DNA of 64,000 nt, taken from Verrucomicrobiota bacterium. Its GTDB lineage: Bacteria; Verrucomicrobiota; Verrucomicrobiia; JABWAM01. Location: the NCBI GenBank assembly GCA_023269615.1, contig JAHFSY010000008.1, positions 1 through 64,000 on the forward strand, read 5' to 3'. Within the stretch, counting starts at the first letter, position 1. Each line of letters opens with the position of its first letter. This document shows positions 9,184 through 15,121 of this stretch, one piece after another. Under the pieces are notes generated by a model. That model was not told the origin of the DNA, did not search any database, and worked only from the letters and a program-made list of their open reading frames with translations. Both the position numbers and the translations under genes were made by a program.

Positions 9184-10188
9184 ATGAAAAAAAAACACGT
9201 TTTTGTCCTCGTCAAATTTTGCGTCACCGTCGCAGTCGTCTGGTATGTCTTTCACACCCTGGGTGAAAATGGGCGCGCGAGTCTCTGGAACAATCTGCGT
9301 TCGGCGAAGCCTTCGGGGCTCGCCCTGGCTTTCCTTGCATGCCTTGGTGGAATGACGCTCGGCATTCTGCGCTGGCGGATGCTCCTGCGCGTGCAGGGGA
9401 TTCTGCTCAGCGGTTACCAGGTCACGTGGATCACGGCCACGGGGTCATTCTTCAACACCTTCCTTCCGGGCGGGACGGGTGGCGACGTGATGAAGGCGTG
9501 GTATGCCGCCGAGGCCGCGCCCGACCGCAAGCCACAGGCGGTGTTGAGCATCGTGGTGGACCGCATCATCGGCCTGATGGGGCTGATCATTCTCGTCTTC
9601 GTGGTGATGTTGATGAACCTGAAACTGGTGATGGATCAGGAGCGCACACGACATCTGGCGGCCTCGCTCGGATTCATGCTCGTTTCCGTCGTCGTTGCCG
9701 CCATGCTGGGCACTCAGCGGCGACGTTTCACTGCTTTCCCCTGGTGGGGCAGGGTCTGGCGCTTTGTTCCCGGCAAGAACATCCTCGTCCGCCTCGGCGA
9801 ATCTTTCGACATGTACCAGCACCACCCCCGCGTTCTCATGATGGCACTGCTTCTTTCCGTCGGGGTTCATGCCTTGATGTGCATACTTGCATGGCAGGTT
9901 GGCGGCGCAATCGGGATCCAGGGCGTGGACATCCGTCATTACTTCGCCTATTTCCCGTTGATCAACACCATTTCAGCCGGTTCCCCGACCCCGATGGGGG
10001 TGGGCGTGCGCGAGTGGGCGTGCATGTTTTTCTTTGATGTGCATCACGTTCCAAAGCCCCAGTCGGTGGCCCTCGCGTGGCTCTACCTCGCCACGCTCAT
10101 CGCGGTCAACATTCTCTCAGGCGTGTTGTTCTTCCTCGGGAAACCGAGGTCATGGTCCAGCCCGCCCAAGGATGGGCAAATGGTCTGA
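9184..10188 (+). CDS. Lysylphosphatidylglycerol synthase TM-like/UPF0104 membrane protein
   Basis: A 334-residue polytopic membrane protein with about eight helices and the family motifs FLPGGTGGDVMKAWY and PTPMGVGVREW. Relatives include AglD/YbhN and the membrane half of MprF, linked to lipid or polyprenyl-glycan flipping. The ATG at 9184 lies 2 bases after the stop of the preceding gene; a TTG at 9178 would overlap it. Cargo is unknown. Confidence 0.8.
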   Translation: MKKKHVFVLVKFCVTVAVVWYVFHTLGENGRASLWNNLRSAKPSGLALAFLACLGGMTLGILRWRMLLRVQGILLSGYQVTWITATGSFFNTFLPGGTGGDVMKAWYAAEAAPDRKPQAVLSIVVDRIIGLMGLIILVFVVMLMNLKLVMDQERTRHLAASLGFMLVSVVVAAMLGTQRRRFTAFPWWGRVWRFVPGKNILVRLGESFDMYQHHPRVLMMALLLSVGVHALMCILAWQVGGAIGIQGVDIRHYFAYFPLINTISAGSPTPMGVGVREWACMFFFDVHHVPKPQSVALAWLYLATLIAVNILSGVLFFLGKPRSWSSPPKDGQMV

Positions 10189-10218
10189 GGGTGTCCGGAA
10201 AGTAAGTTGACTGCTTGT

Positions 10219-10280
10219 GGTAGGGCGTGACCGCCGGGCGCGCCGCTGCGCAACGGACGGCCCGGCGGTCCGTCCCTACC
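10219..10280. repeat. Palindromic repeat, family A (GGTAGGG...CCCTACC)
   Basis: This 62-bp element has inverted ends (GGTAGGGCGTGACCGCCGGG and CCCGGCGGTCCGTCCCTACC). It lies between the convergent flippase-like gene and the phosphate permease. Near-identical copies lie at 15382-15443 (opposite orientation) and 42756-42817. Confidence 0.85.
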
Positions 10281-10312
10281 TCGACGCGGTTATTTTCCGG
10301 GCATGCTCTGAA

Positions 10313-11311
10313 TCAACGCGGCGATACATAGTGGATGATGACCTGCGAAAGCATCGCGATCGCGGCCGATGCCGGAATGGTGATCACCCAGGCCCACACA
10401 ACGCGCGTGGCGACGCGCCAGCGAACCGCCGAATAACGGACCGTCGTCCCCACCCCCACAATCGCCCCGGTGATCGTGTGCGTGGTGCTCACCGGCACAC
10501 CCATCAGGGAGGAGCCGAATAACGCGATCGCGCCGGCTGTCTCGGCGCAAAAACCTCCGCACGGGTTGAGGCGCGTGATGCGCGAACCCATGGTCCGCAC
10601 GATCCTCCATCCCCCGAAGGCTGTTCCCATCGCGATCGCCAGGCTGCAAAGGACAATGACCCAGCCGGGGATTGCGGAGCCGGCAGCAATAAAATTCCCA
10701 CTCACCAGCAGCATGAAGATGATTCCCATCGTCTTCTGCGCATCATTTGTTCCGTGCCCAATGCTGTAAAGTGCGGACGAGAGCAGCTGAAGTTTGCGGA
10801 AGCCCTGGTCCACCTTGTACGGCGCCCGCCGCCGGCAGATCCACGCCACAATCACCATGATGACTCCCGCCAGAAGAAAACCGACGAGCGGTGACACAAA
10901 AATAAACAGCACCACCTTCCCGATGCCCTGCATTTTCATGGCGGCCAACCCGCCGTCATACAATCCCGCGCCCACCAACCCGCCGATCAATGCATGCGAA
11001 GAACTGCTGGGAAGCCCGTAGTACCATGTCACGATGTTCCAGACGATCGCCCCGCTCAGCGCGGCCAGCACCAGGTGCGGCGTCACGATGGATACATCAA
11101 TGATCCCCTTGCCGATGGTGGAGGCAACATGCGTTCCAAAACAGAAGGGCCCGACCAGGTTGAAAAACGCAGCCCAGAAGACGGCAAACTGGGGCGAAAG
11201 AACGCGCGTCGCCACGACGGTGGCAATCGAATTGGCGGCGTCATGAAATCCGTTGAGGAAATCAAAAAACAACGCCACCAGGATCAGGGGAATCAGCCAG
11301 TGCAGTTCCAT
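10313..11311 (-). CDS. pit: Low-affinity inorganic phosphate transporter, PiT family
   Basis: The 332-residue protein carries both inverted PiT signatures: FLNGFHDAANSIATVVATRV near residue 18 and GHGTNDAQKTMG in the second half, plus GLPSSSSHALIGG and GVPVSTTHTITGA. These proteins import metal-phosphate with protons or sodium across the inner membrane. The partner DUF47 gene lies 10 bases upstream on the same strand, the usual operon. A second, high-affinity Pst system lies at 37.2-45.4 kb. Confidence 0.95.
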   Translation of the reverse strand: MELHWLIPLILVALFFDFLNGFHDAANSIATVVATRVLSPQFAVFWAAFFNLVGPFCFGTHVASTIGKGIIDVSIVTPHLVLAALSGAIVWNIVTWYYGLPSSSSHALIGGLVGAGLYDGGLAAMKMQGIGKVVLFIFVSPLVGFLLAGVIMVIVAWICRRRAPYKVDQGFRKLQLLSSALYSIGHGTNDAQKTMGIIFMLLVSGNFIAAGSAIPGWVIVLCSLAIAMGTAFGGWRIVRTMGSRITRLNPCGGFCAETAGAIALFGSSLMGVPVSTTHTITGAIVGVGTTVRYSAVRWRVATRVVWAWVITIPASAAIAMLSQVIIHYVSPR

Positions 11312-11321
11312 GTGGGATGGG

Positions 11322-11948
11322 TCAGCTCATCTTCACCGAAATGCCCTGGATCATGTTCGCCACTGCCTCGGCACGGTCGGAGACGATTTCGAGATTCTCA
11401 TAAACCTCCTTCAGCTTCATGATCTCCACCGCGTCCTTCTCCTCGTCAAACAGCTTCATGATCGCGCGCTTCATGATGATGTCCGACTCGTTCTCCAGGC
11501 GGTGAATCTCCACGCACTCGTCCACAATCACATTGTAGTTCCTGGTGTCGCGCAACGCGTTGATTGCGCGATGAATCCTCACCGCCTGCTCCAGGATGAT
11601 GCGGCTCATTTTCTGGGCATCTTCCGTCGGCTTCTTGATGCGGCACATCTGCATGCGTTGCGCCGCCGCTTCCGTCATGTCCAGCACATCGTCCACCGTG
11701 ATCACCAGCTTGTGGATGTCCTCCCGATCAAATGGCGTGATGAATGTCTCGTTCAGGCGGCTGATCGTCAGGTGCGTCACCCGGTCGCATGCATGCTCCA
11801 GGTTTTCCATCGCCTGCAGCTTGAGGTCCACGTTCGTGTAGTCCTCCAGCAGTTGCTTGAGCTGCTCGGCACCCTCAATGCAAAAGTTGGCGACTTGTTC
11901 GAGAAGACCGTAATAGTCCTCTTCCTTGGGCATGAATCGGTTAAACAT
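11322..11948 (-). CDS. DUF47 family PhoU-like phosphate transport regulator
   Basis: A 208-residue, all-helical protein starting MFNRFMPKEEDYYGLLEQ, with acidic PhoU-like patches such as LETAC-like NLEHACDRVTHL and VITVDDVLDMTE. DUF47 proteins are companions of PiT transporters and are thought to modulate them. It is encoded directly upstream of pit in one transcription unit. An in-frame extension to 12104 exists, but it is low-complexity translation of a palindromic repeat, so the ATG at 11948 is preferred. Confidence 0.9.
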   Translation of the reverse strand: MFNRFMPKEEDYYGLLEQVANFCIEGAEQLKQLLEDYTNVDLKLQAMENLEHACDRVTHLTISRLNETFITPFDREDIHKLVITVDDVLDMTEAAAQRMQMCRIKKPTEDAQKMSRIILEQAVRIHRAINALRDTRNYNVIVDECVEIHRLENESDIIMKRAIMKLFDEEKDAVEIMKLKEVYENLEIVSDRAEAVANMIQGISVKMS

Positions 11949-12054
11949 GGGAATGATCTGTGGTTTGAAAAAAATGTGACGCCTGCATAACCGAAAACAC
12001 GGCTCATGACAACCGAAAGGTGGGGTTCCGTGTCGTGGTCCCATGTTTTGCATG

Positions 12055-12103
12055 GAGGGCGGGCCTCCGTGCCCGCCTGGCGCTGACGGAGCAGCGCCCT
12101 CCA
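12055..12103. repeat. Palindromic repeat GGAGGGCG...CGCCCTCC
   Basis: The element has inverted ends GGAGGGCGGGC and GCGCCCTCC and lies between the HNH gene and the DUF47 gene. A related shorter copy is at 18651-18687. Confidence 0.65.
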
Positions 12104-12108
12104 AGCCA

Positions 12109-12699
12109 TTACTTCCGCTTGAAAAGAAATGGCTCCCAATCCGGGATGCCGTGCGTGTTGCGAATGGAAAGCGTCACGGGAACCTCCGGCGGGGTCTTTG
12201 GCAACGCCAGCAGCTTGAGCCCGGCCTCCTGCGGCAGGCGGTTCCCCTTCTTGCTATTGATCTCCTTGCTGGCCCAGACGCAGTTGTCCCACGTCGTCTT
12301 TCCACCGCGCGAGCGGGGAACGACGTGGTCCACATTCCCTTCATCCGGGCGGAGCACCCGCCCCGTGTACTGGCAGCGGCTTCCATCGCGCTCGCGGAGC
12401 GTGCGCGCCGAGAGCTTGGGCCGTGTGCGCGGGACCTTGGCAAAATTGGCGAGCACGATCACCGTGGGCACGCGCACCGGGCCCCGCGTGGTCATGACAA
12501 CATTATCCTGCTCGCGGATGGGGAGGATGAGCCAGTCTTTCCAGCGGACGGGCGACATCACGTCCTCCGACTCGATGTCGAGGGCGGTGGCCACATCGGT
12601 CGCCATCTGGCAAAAGGCATCGGCAGGCGTTCGAACATGGATCGCCTGCCAGTTGCGGTTGAGCACCAGCACGGTGGCTTTGTTGAGCACATCATTCAT
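12109..12699 (-). CDS. HNH endonuclease
   Basis: This 196-residue protein has an HNH nuclease core in its second half: GSRCQYTG, then NVDHVVPRSRGGKTTWDNCV, then ASKEINSKKGNR, giving the expected Asp-His, Asn and Lys/Asn positions. The N-terminal half (LVLNRNWQAIHVRTPADAF) is typical of a widespread HNH subfamily of unknown cellular role. Only one zinc-type Cys pair is evident. It is the first protein gene downstream of the tRNA array on the same strand, 258 bases after the tRNA-Gln gene, so read-through from the array is possible. Confidence 0.85.
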   Translation of the reverse strand: MNDVLNKATVLVLNRNWQAIHVRTPADAFCQMATDVATALDIESEDVMSPVRWKDWLILPIREQDNVVMTTRGPVRVPTVIVLANFAKVPRTRPKLSARTLRERDGSRCQYTGRVLRPDEGNVDHVVPRSRGGKTTWDNCVWASKEINSKKGNRLPQEAGLKLLALPKTPPEVPVTLSIRNTHGIPDWEPFLFKRK

Positions 12700-12702
12700 G
12701 GG

Positions 12703-12896
12703 TCATGTAACATTTATCATGGAGCATGGAACGTCGGCATGTAAACCCTACCAGCTTTGTGTTTCTTGTTAAATGCCAAATGTTAAATGTTCCGGGTGTT
12801 TGTCCTTTCGCCCCAAACGGTTCGAGTTGTTGTGTGTGTTTGTGGAATCTCCCATATCCCCCATGTTCCATGCGCCATGTTCAATGATAAATGAAA
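12703..12896. repeat. Inverted repeat with CATGGAGCATGGAAC-type arms
   Basis: Arms near 12710-12736 (ATTTATCATGGAGCATGGAA) and 12864-12893 (TTCCATGCGCCATGTTCAAT) are imperfect inverted copies with about 125 bases between them. No gene is seen here; the stretch separates the HNH gene from the tRNA array. A hairpin at 12906-12930 lies just beyond. Confidence 0.5.
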
Positions 12897-12957
12897 TTGG
12901 CTGGCAGATACAATTCTGCATCTGCCTCATGGCATTAGCCAGGTGCCGACTGGTACA

Positions 12958-13032
12958 TGGCTGCCGAGCATGGATTCGCACCATGATCTTCCCGTTCAAA
13001 GCGGGATGTCCTGCTGGTTGGACGACTCGGCA
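12958..13032 (-). tRNA. tRNA-Gln (anticodon TTG), variant elbow
   Basis: The 75-nt cloverleaf has acceptor TGCCGAG/CTCGGCA, discriminator G and encoded CCA. Its D arm is GTCC-AACCAGCA-GGAC, the anticodon loop CTTTGAA sits on TCCCG/CGGGA, and the T arm is CATGG-TGCGAAT-CCATG. The D loop has A18-G19 and the T loop G55-C56, instead of G18-G19 and U55-C56. It is the last gene of the minus-strand array. Confidence 0.85.
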
Positions 13033-13080
13033 GAAGGGATCAATCTCAAATTTCAAATTTGAAATCTCAAATCTGCAAAA

Positions 13081-13172
13081 TGGCGGAGCGCCGTGGACTT
13101 GCGCCACATCCCGCAACAGCGGGACGATCGGTTTAGCAAACCGTCCCGGCACGCTGGTCCGGTTGACGCTCC
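13081..13172 (-). tRNA. tRNA-Ser (anticodon GCT), variant elbow
   Basis: The 92-nt gene has the long variable arm expected of serine (CGTCCCG/CGGGAT), acceptor GGAGCGT/GCGCTCC, discriminator G, encoded CCA and loop TTGCTAA. Its D loop is ACCAGCGTG (A18-G19) and its T loop CGCAAGT (G55-C56). Position 8 is C rather than U. Confidence 0.85.
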
Positions 13173-13195
13173 GGGGAACATTTCAAATCTCGAAG

Positions 13196-13271
13196 TGGAT
13201 CCGGCGACAGGATTTGCACCCGCATGCTCCTTATTACAAGTAAGGCGCCTTTCTAGTTCGGCCACACCGGA
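13196..13271 (-). tRNA. tRNA-Thr (anticodon TGT), variant elbow
   Basis: The 76-nt cloverleaf has acceptor TCCGGTG/CGCCGGA, discriminator T, encoded CCA, D arm GCCG-AACTAGAA-AGGC, anticodon loop CTTGTAA on CCTTA/TAAGG, and T arm GCGGG-TGCAAAT-CCTGT. It shows A18-G19 and G55-C56. Confidence 0.87.
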
Positions 13272-13277
13272 GAAAAA

Positions 13278-13368
13278 TGGCGGAAGCCGGAGGTCATGCT
13301 CCCCATCCCCTCAAAGGGGACATTCCGCTTTCGAGGCGGTTCGGGCGCGCTTGTCCCGTTCAACTTTC
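13278..13368 (-). tRNA. tRNA-Ser (anticodon CGA), degenerate variant elbow
   Basis: This 91-nt gene has a long variable arm (TCCCC/GGGGA), anticodon loop CTCGAAA on CCGC/GCGG and encoded GCCA end. The acceptor (GAAAGTT/GGCTTCC) has one A-C mismatch and two G-U pairs, and the outer T-stem pair is mismatched. The D loop is ACAAGCGCG and the T loop AGCATGA (G55-C56). It is the weakest fold of the array. Confidence 0.65.
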
Positions 13369-13376
13369 ATGAAAAT

Positions 13377-13452
13377 TGGTCGCTCCGGCCTGATTTGCAC
13401 AGGCATCTCGCGGCTTATGAAGCCGGCGCACGGCTCGTTGTGCTACGGAGCG
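13377..13452 (-). tRNA. tRNA-Met-type (anticodon CAT), variant elbow
   Basis: The 76-nt cloverleaf has acceptor CGCTCCG/CGGAGCG, discriminator A, encoded CCA, D arm GCAC-AACGAGCC-GTGC, loop TTCATAA, and T arm GCCTG-TGCAAAT-CAGGC. A paired C1-G72 and no GGG/CCC anticodon stem argue against the initiator. Elongator Met or lysidine-modified Ile cannot be separated here. It shows A18-G19 and G55-C56. Confidence 0.83.
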
Positions 13453-13460
13453 CACTATAT

Positions 13461-13557
13461 AACGCGGAACGTGGAACGCGGAGCGCGGAATAAGTTCGGA
13501 AGAAAGAAATTCTCCTTCTCGGAAATTCCGCGTTCCGCGTTCCATACTCCGCGTTTG
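13461..13557. repeat. Inverted repeat of AACGCGGAACGCGG units
   Basis: Left copies (AACGCGGAACGTGGAACGCG) and right copies (ATTCCGCGTTCCGCGTTCCA) form an imperfect long hairpin between the Met and Ala tRNA genes. A related copy lies inside the acyl-CoA reductase gene at 50355-50388. Confidence 0.65.
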
Positions 13558-13560
13558 AAA

Positions 13561-13639
13561 TGGTGGACCGTGTCGGTAATGCTCCGACCTGTGATCCTCA
13601 TTGCAAGTGAGGCGACCACTCTATGCAGTCGCACGGCCC
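13561..13639 (-). tRNA. tRNA-Ala (anticodon TGC), variant elbow
   Basis: The 79-nt cloverleaf has acceptor GGGCCGT/ACGGTCC, which contains the G3-U70 wobble that marks alanine tRNAs, discriminator A and encoded CCA. Anticodon loop CTTGCAA sits on CCTCA/TGAGG. Its D loop GCATAGAGT holds A18-G19 and its T loop AGCATTA holds G55-C56. Position 8 is G. Confidence 0.85.
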
Positions 13640-13644
13640 GAAAT

Positions 13645-13719
13645 TGGTGCGGCACGAGGGAGTTGCACCCTCACGATCTGTTTGGAAGACAGGGATGCTG
13701 GCTGTTACATCAGTGCCGC
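13645..13719 (-). tRNA. tRNA-Gly (anticodon TCC), variant elbow
   Basis: The 75-nt cloverleaf has acceptor GCGGCAC/GTGCCGC, discriminator A, encoded CCA, D arm ATGT-AACAGCCA-GCAT, loop CTTCCAA, and T arm GAGGG-TGCAACT-CCCTC. The GTGC T-loop start equals that known from staphylococcal peptidoglycan tRNA-Gly. Confidence 0.87.
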
Positions 13720-13727
13720 AATAGAAA

Positions 13728-13803
13728 TGGACGCGCACCCGGGACTCGCACCCGGTAAAGCGGCTTTGCAGACCGCCGGTTCGACGACTTTGCCTTGTGC
13801 GCG
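13728..13803 (-). tRNA. tRNA-Cys (anticodon GCA), variant elbow
   Basis: The 76-nt gene has acceptor CGCGCAC/GTGCGCG, discriminator U73 (the cysteine identity base), encoded CCA, loop CTGCAAA on GCGGT/GCCGC, and T arm CCGGG-TGCGAGT-CCCGG with G55-C56. The D arm is poorly paired, and position 8 is A. Confidence 0.82.
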
Positions 13804-13845
13804 GGAAAATACCTCCAAAGAAGCGATCCGCCGTTTGGGTTGTAA

Positions 13846-13874
13846 CCAGCAGCTAGAAGCCAGTGGCCAGCAGC
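13846..13874. repeat. CCAGCAGCTAGAAGCCAG-type repeat
   Basis: A copy of the short element also found at 8128-8158, 20634-20664 and 20762-20789. It lies in the spacer between the His and Cys tRNA genes. Confidence 0.6.
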
Positions 13875-13886
13875 CCGTTCCCGAGA

Positions 13887-13960
13887 TGGTCAGGTGTGCG
13901 GGTTATGCTCCCGCTCCTTCCGGTTCACAGCCGAAAATGCAGCTACTACACCAACACCTG
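13887..13960 (-). tRNA. tRNA-His-like (anticodon GTG), variant elbow
   Basis: The 74-nt cloverleaf has acceptor CAGGTGT/ACACCTG, discriminator A, encoded CCA, loop CTGTGAA on TTCGG/CCGGA, and T arm GCGGG-AGCATAA-CCCGC. The usual histidine marks, an extra G at -1 and C73, are absent. The D loop AGTAGCT has A18-G19 and the T loop G55-C56. Charging by HisRS is therefore uncertain. Confidence 0.8.
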
Positions 13961-13971
13961 GTTTGAAAGAG

Positions 13972-14110
13972 TTGGTTGCGGACCAGTTCTGGCCAACCTC
14001 CTTGGAAGTCACACATTTTGTCGCTCTATCTCTGCCGAACCCGTACAGGTTCGCTGTTGTTCTCACGAATGAAACGTGTTGCACGGGTCACCCCGCGCCA
14101 CCGCAACCAA
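13972..14110 (-). ncRNA. Unassigned structured element inside tRNA array
   Basis: A 139-nt stretch is bounded by a perfect 10-bp inverted repeat (TTGGTTGCGG / CCGCAACCAA). On the minus strand it can form GCGCGGG-GTGA-CCCGTGC (a GNRA-type tetraloop), CACG-TTTCATT-CGTG and CGAACC-TGTACG-GGTTCG hairpins. The second resembles an anticodon arm whose loop would read TCA. No T arm or CCA end could be placed, so it is not called a tRNA. It may be a degenerate or interrupted tRNA or another small RNA. Confidence 0.35.
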
Positions 14111-14201
14111 AATCGTTTGAACTGCATTCCGCAATCCGACCCGCGCTACGCCGGAGGCTTCGGCGAGGCGAGAATCCGCACTCCGAAATCCGCGATTCTG
14201 A

Positions 14202-14278
14202 TGGTGCTCCCACCAGGACTTGCACCTGGAACCTCTTCCTTCGCAGGGAAGCGTGCAGATCTGTTACACCTTGGGAGC
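14202..14278 (-). tRNA. tRNA-Arg (anticodon GCG), variant elbow
   Basis: The 77-nt cloverleaf has acceptor GCTCCCA/TGGGAGC, discriminator A, encoded CCA, loop CTGCGAA on a perfect CTTCC/GGAAG stem, and T arm CCAGG-TGCAAGT-CCTGG. It shows A18-G19 and G55-C56. A GCG anticodon is unusual, because bacteria normally read CGC with an ACG anticodon edited to inosine. Confidence 0.85.
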
Positions 14279-14284
14279 GGAAAA

Positions 14285-14359
14285 TGGTGGAGGATGAAGG
14301 ATTCGCACCCTCAACAACCGAATGTAAATCGGCCATGATACATATTTCACCAATCCTCC
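14285..14359 (-). tRNA. tRNA-Val (anticodon TAC), variant elbow
   Basis: The 75-nt cloverleaf has acceptor GGAGGAT/ATCCTCC, discriminator A, encoded CCA, D arm GTGA-AATATGTA-TCAT, loop TTTACAT, and T arm GAGGG-TGCGAAT-CCTTC. The T loop has G55-C56; here position 18 reads T, not A. Confidence 0.85.
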
Positions 14360-14407
14360 TGGGAGCTGTAAGCCATAAGCTTTAAGCCGCAAGTTTACTC
14401 TTGAAAC

Positions 14408-14482
14408 TGGTCCGTCGCCCCGGTACTGCCCCAGGTGTCTCCTGGTCCCAGGCCAGGCGGATTGCTTTCTTCCTCGCAACGG
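14408..14482 (-). tRNA. tRNA-Pro-like (anticodon TGG), degenerate variant elbow
   Basis: The 75-nt gene has acceptor CCGTTGC/GCGACGG, discriminator A, encoded CCA, anticodon stem CCTGG/CCAGG and T arm CCTGG-GGCAGTA-CCGGG. Its anticodon loop is CCTGGGA, with C instead of the universal U33, and the T loop has G54-G55-C56 and G58. It is the first gene of the array on the minus strand. Confidence 0.7.
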
Positions 14483-14560
14483 GTGGCACGCCAGGAAGGT
14501 GCTGCCCCCCCCCACGACCGGGTTTGGAATCCAGTCTCCGCGCTGGCGGCTGGCGTGATG

Positions 14561-14615
14561 TAATCCTGTTCATCATGTGAATCCTGTCAAAAAATCTGTG
14601 GGAACCAGGGGCCCT
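14561..14615. repeat. AATCCTGTCAAAAAATCTG-type repeat
   Basis: This element matches a copy at 34358-34409. Read on the minus strand it contains TTGACA (14590-14585), which lies about 100 bases upstream of the first tRNA gene and could act as a -35 box; no good -10 was found. Confidence 0.55.
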
Positions 14616-14660
14616 GTCACGTGGGAGGAGCCGGATTGCCCCTCCCACGCCTTATGACCT

Positions 14661-14689
14661 GCCGCAGGATCAAGGCCCGATCCTGCGGC
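14661..14689. repeat. Perfect hairpin, 11-bp stem
   Basis: GCCGCAGGATC and GATCCTGCGGC pair perfectly around AAGGCCC. A second palindrome, GTGGGAGG/CCTCCCAC, lies at 14621-14648. Neither is followed by a T run. They separate the tRNA array from the candidate RNA to the right. Confidence 0.55.
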
Positions 14690-14690
14690 G

Positions 14691-15020
14691 ACGGCCAAAC
14701 ACAACAACCCCGAATGACTTCGGGGTGAAAGAACAAACACCTTCATGGTCCTTTCGGAACCACGGCCACGGGTTTTTCACGGTGGAGCGTTTCAGTGTTT
14801 CAGGCACACCTCCCATCAAGCCTATATTATGTGAAAATGATTCAACAGGCTTCGGGCTCCGACGCTGGGACTAACTGCAAGTCCTCCGGATAACTTGACA
14901 CCCCATCGGTGGCGAGGTACACCTTCCGAAGGTTACTCGTCATCAGGTTACTGGCTAAGTCCCTGGTCGATAGCCGAATCCGCCCTGTCGCCGGCTCTAA
15001 CCGGCGGCAGGGCTTTTTTG
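14691..15020 (+). ncRNA. Candidate structured non-coding RNA ending at an intrinsic terminator
   Basis: This stretch has no convincing reading frame but many stable hairpins: CCCCGAA-TGAC-TTCGGGG near 14715, AAGCCT/AGGCTT around 14818-14853, GGACT-AACTGCA-AGTCC near 14868, and ACCTT-CCG-AAGGT near 14920. It ends in a strong terminator. The combination suggests a stable RNA of up to about 300 nt. I could not match it to tmRNA, RNase P RNA, SRP RNA or a known riboswitch by eye. The 5' end is a guess. Confidence 0.45.
14982..15020 (+). terminator. Rho-independent terminator
   Basis: GCCCTGTCGCCGG and CCGGCGGCAGGGC form a 13-bp stem (one mismatch) with loop CTCTAA, directly followed by TTTTTT. 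It ends a rightward transcript. Confidence 0.9.
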
Positions 15021-15080
15021 TTGTTCTAACAGATTAGTTGGTTCTGTGTGTATGATCCCCCTTTGTGGATGGTTGGTCGT

Positions 15081-15121
15081 AAAAAATAAAAAACCCCGTC
15101 TGCACGAGGCAAACGGGGTTT
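15081..15121 (-). terminator. Rho-independent terminator
   Basis: On the minus strand AAACCCCGT and ACGGGGTTT form a perfect 9-bp stem followed by TTTTTATTTTTT. It ends a leftward transcript. Confidence 0.9.

Noticed and set aside
12906..12930. Thirteenth tRNA at the array end
   Set aside because: The GGCAGAT/ATCTGCC hairpin and a TGCAGAA stretch recall a T arm, but no cloverleaf could be built.
13093..13758. Plus-strand frames across the tRNA cluster (also 13894-14385)
   Set aside because: They run antisense through consecutive tRNA genes and show no protein family.
13972..14110. Call as tRNA-Sec
   Set aside because: The UCA loop and long arm are suggestive, but no T arm or CCA end can be placed and the length is too great.
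14691..15020. tmRNA or RNase P RNA
   Set aside because: I found neither the tRNA-like ends and tag frame of tmRNA nor the conserved P4 sequences of RNase P RNA.
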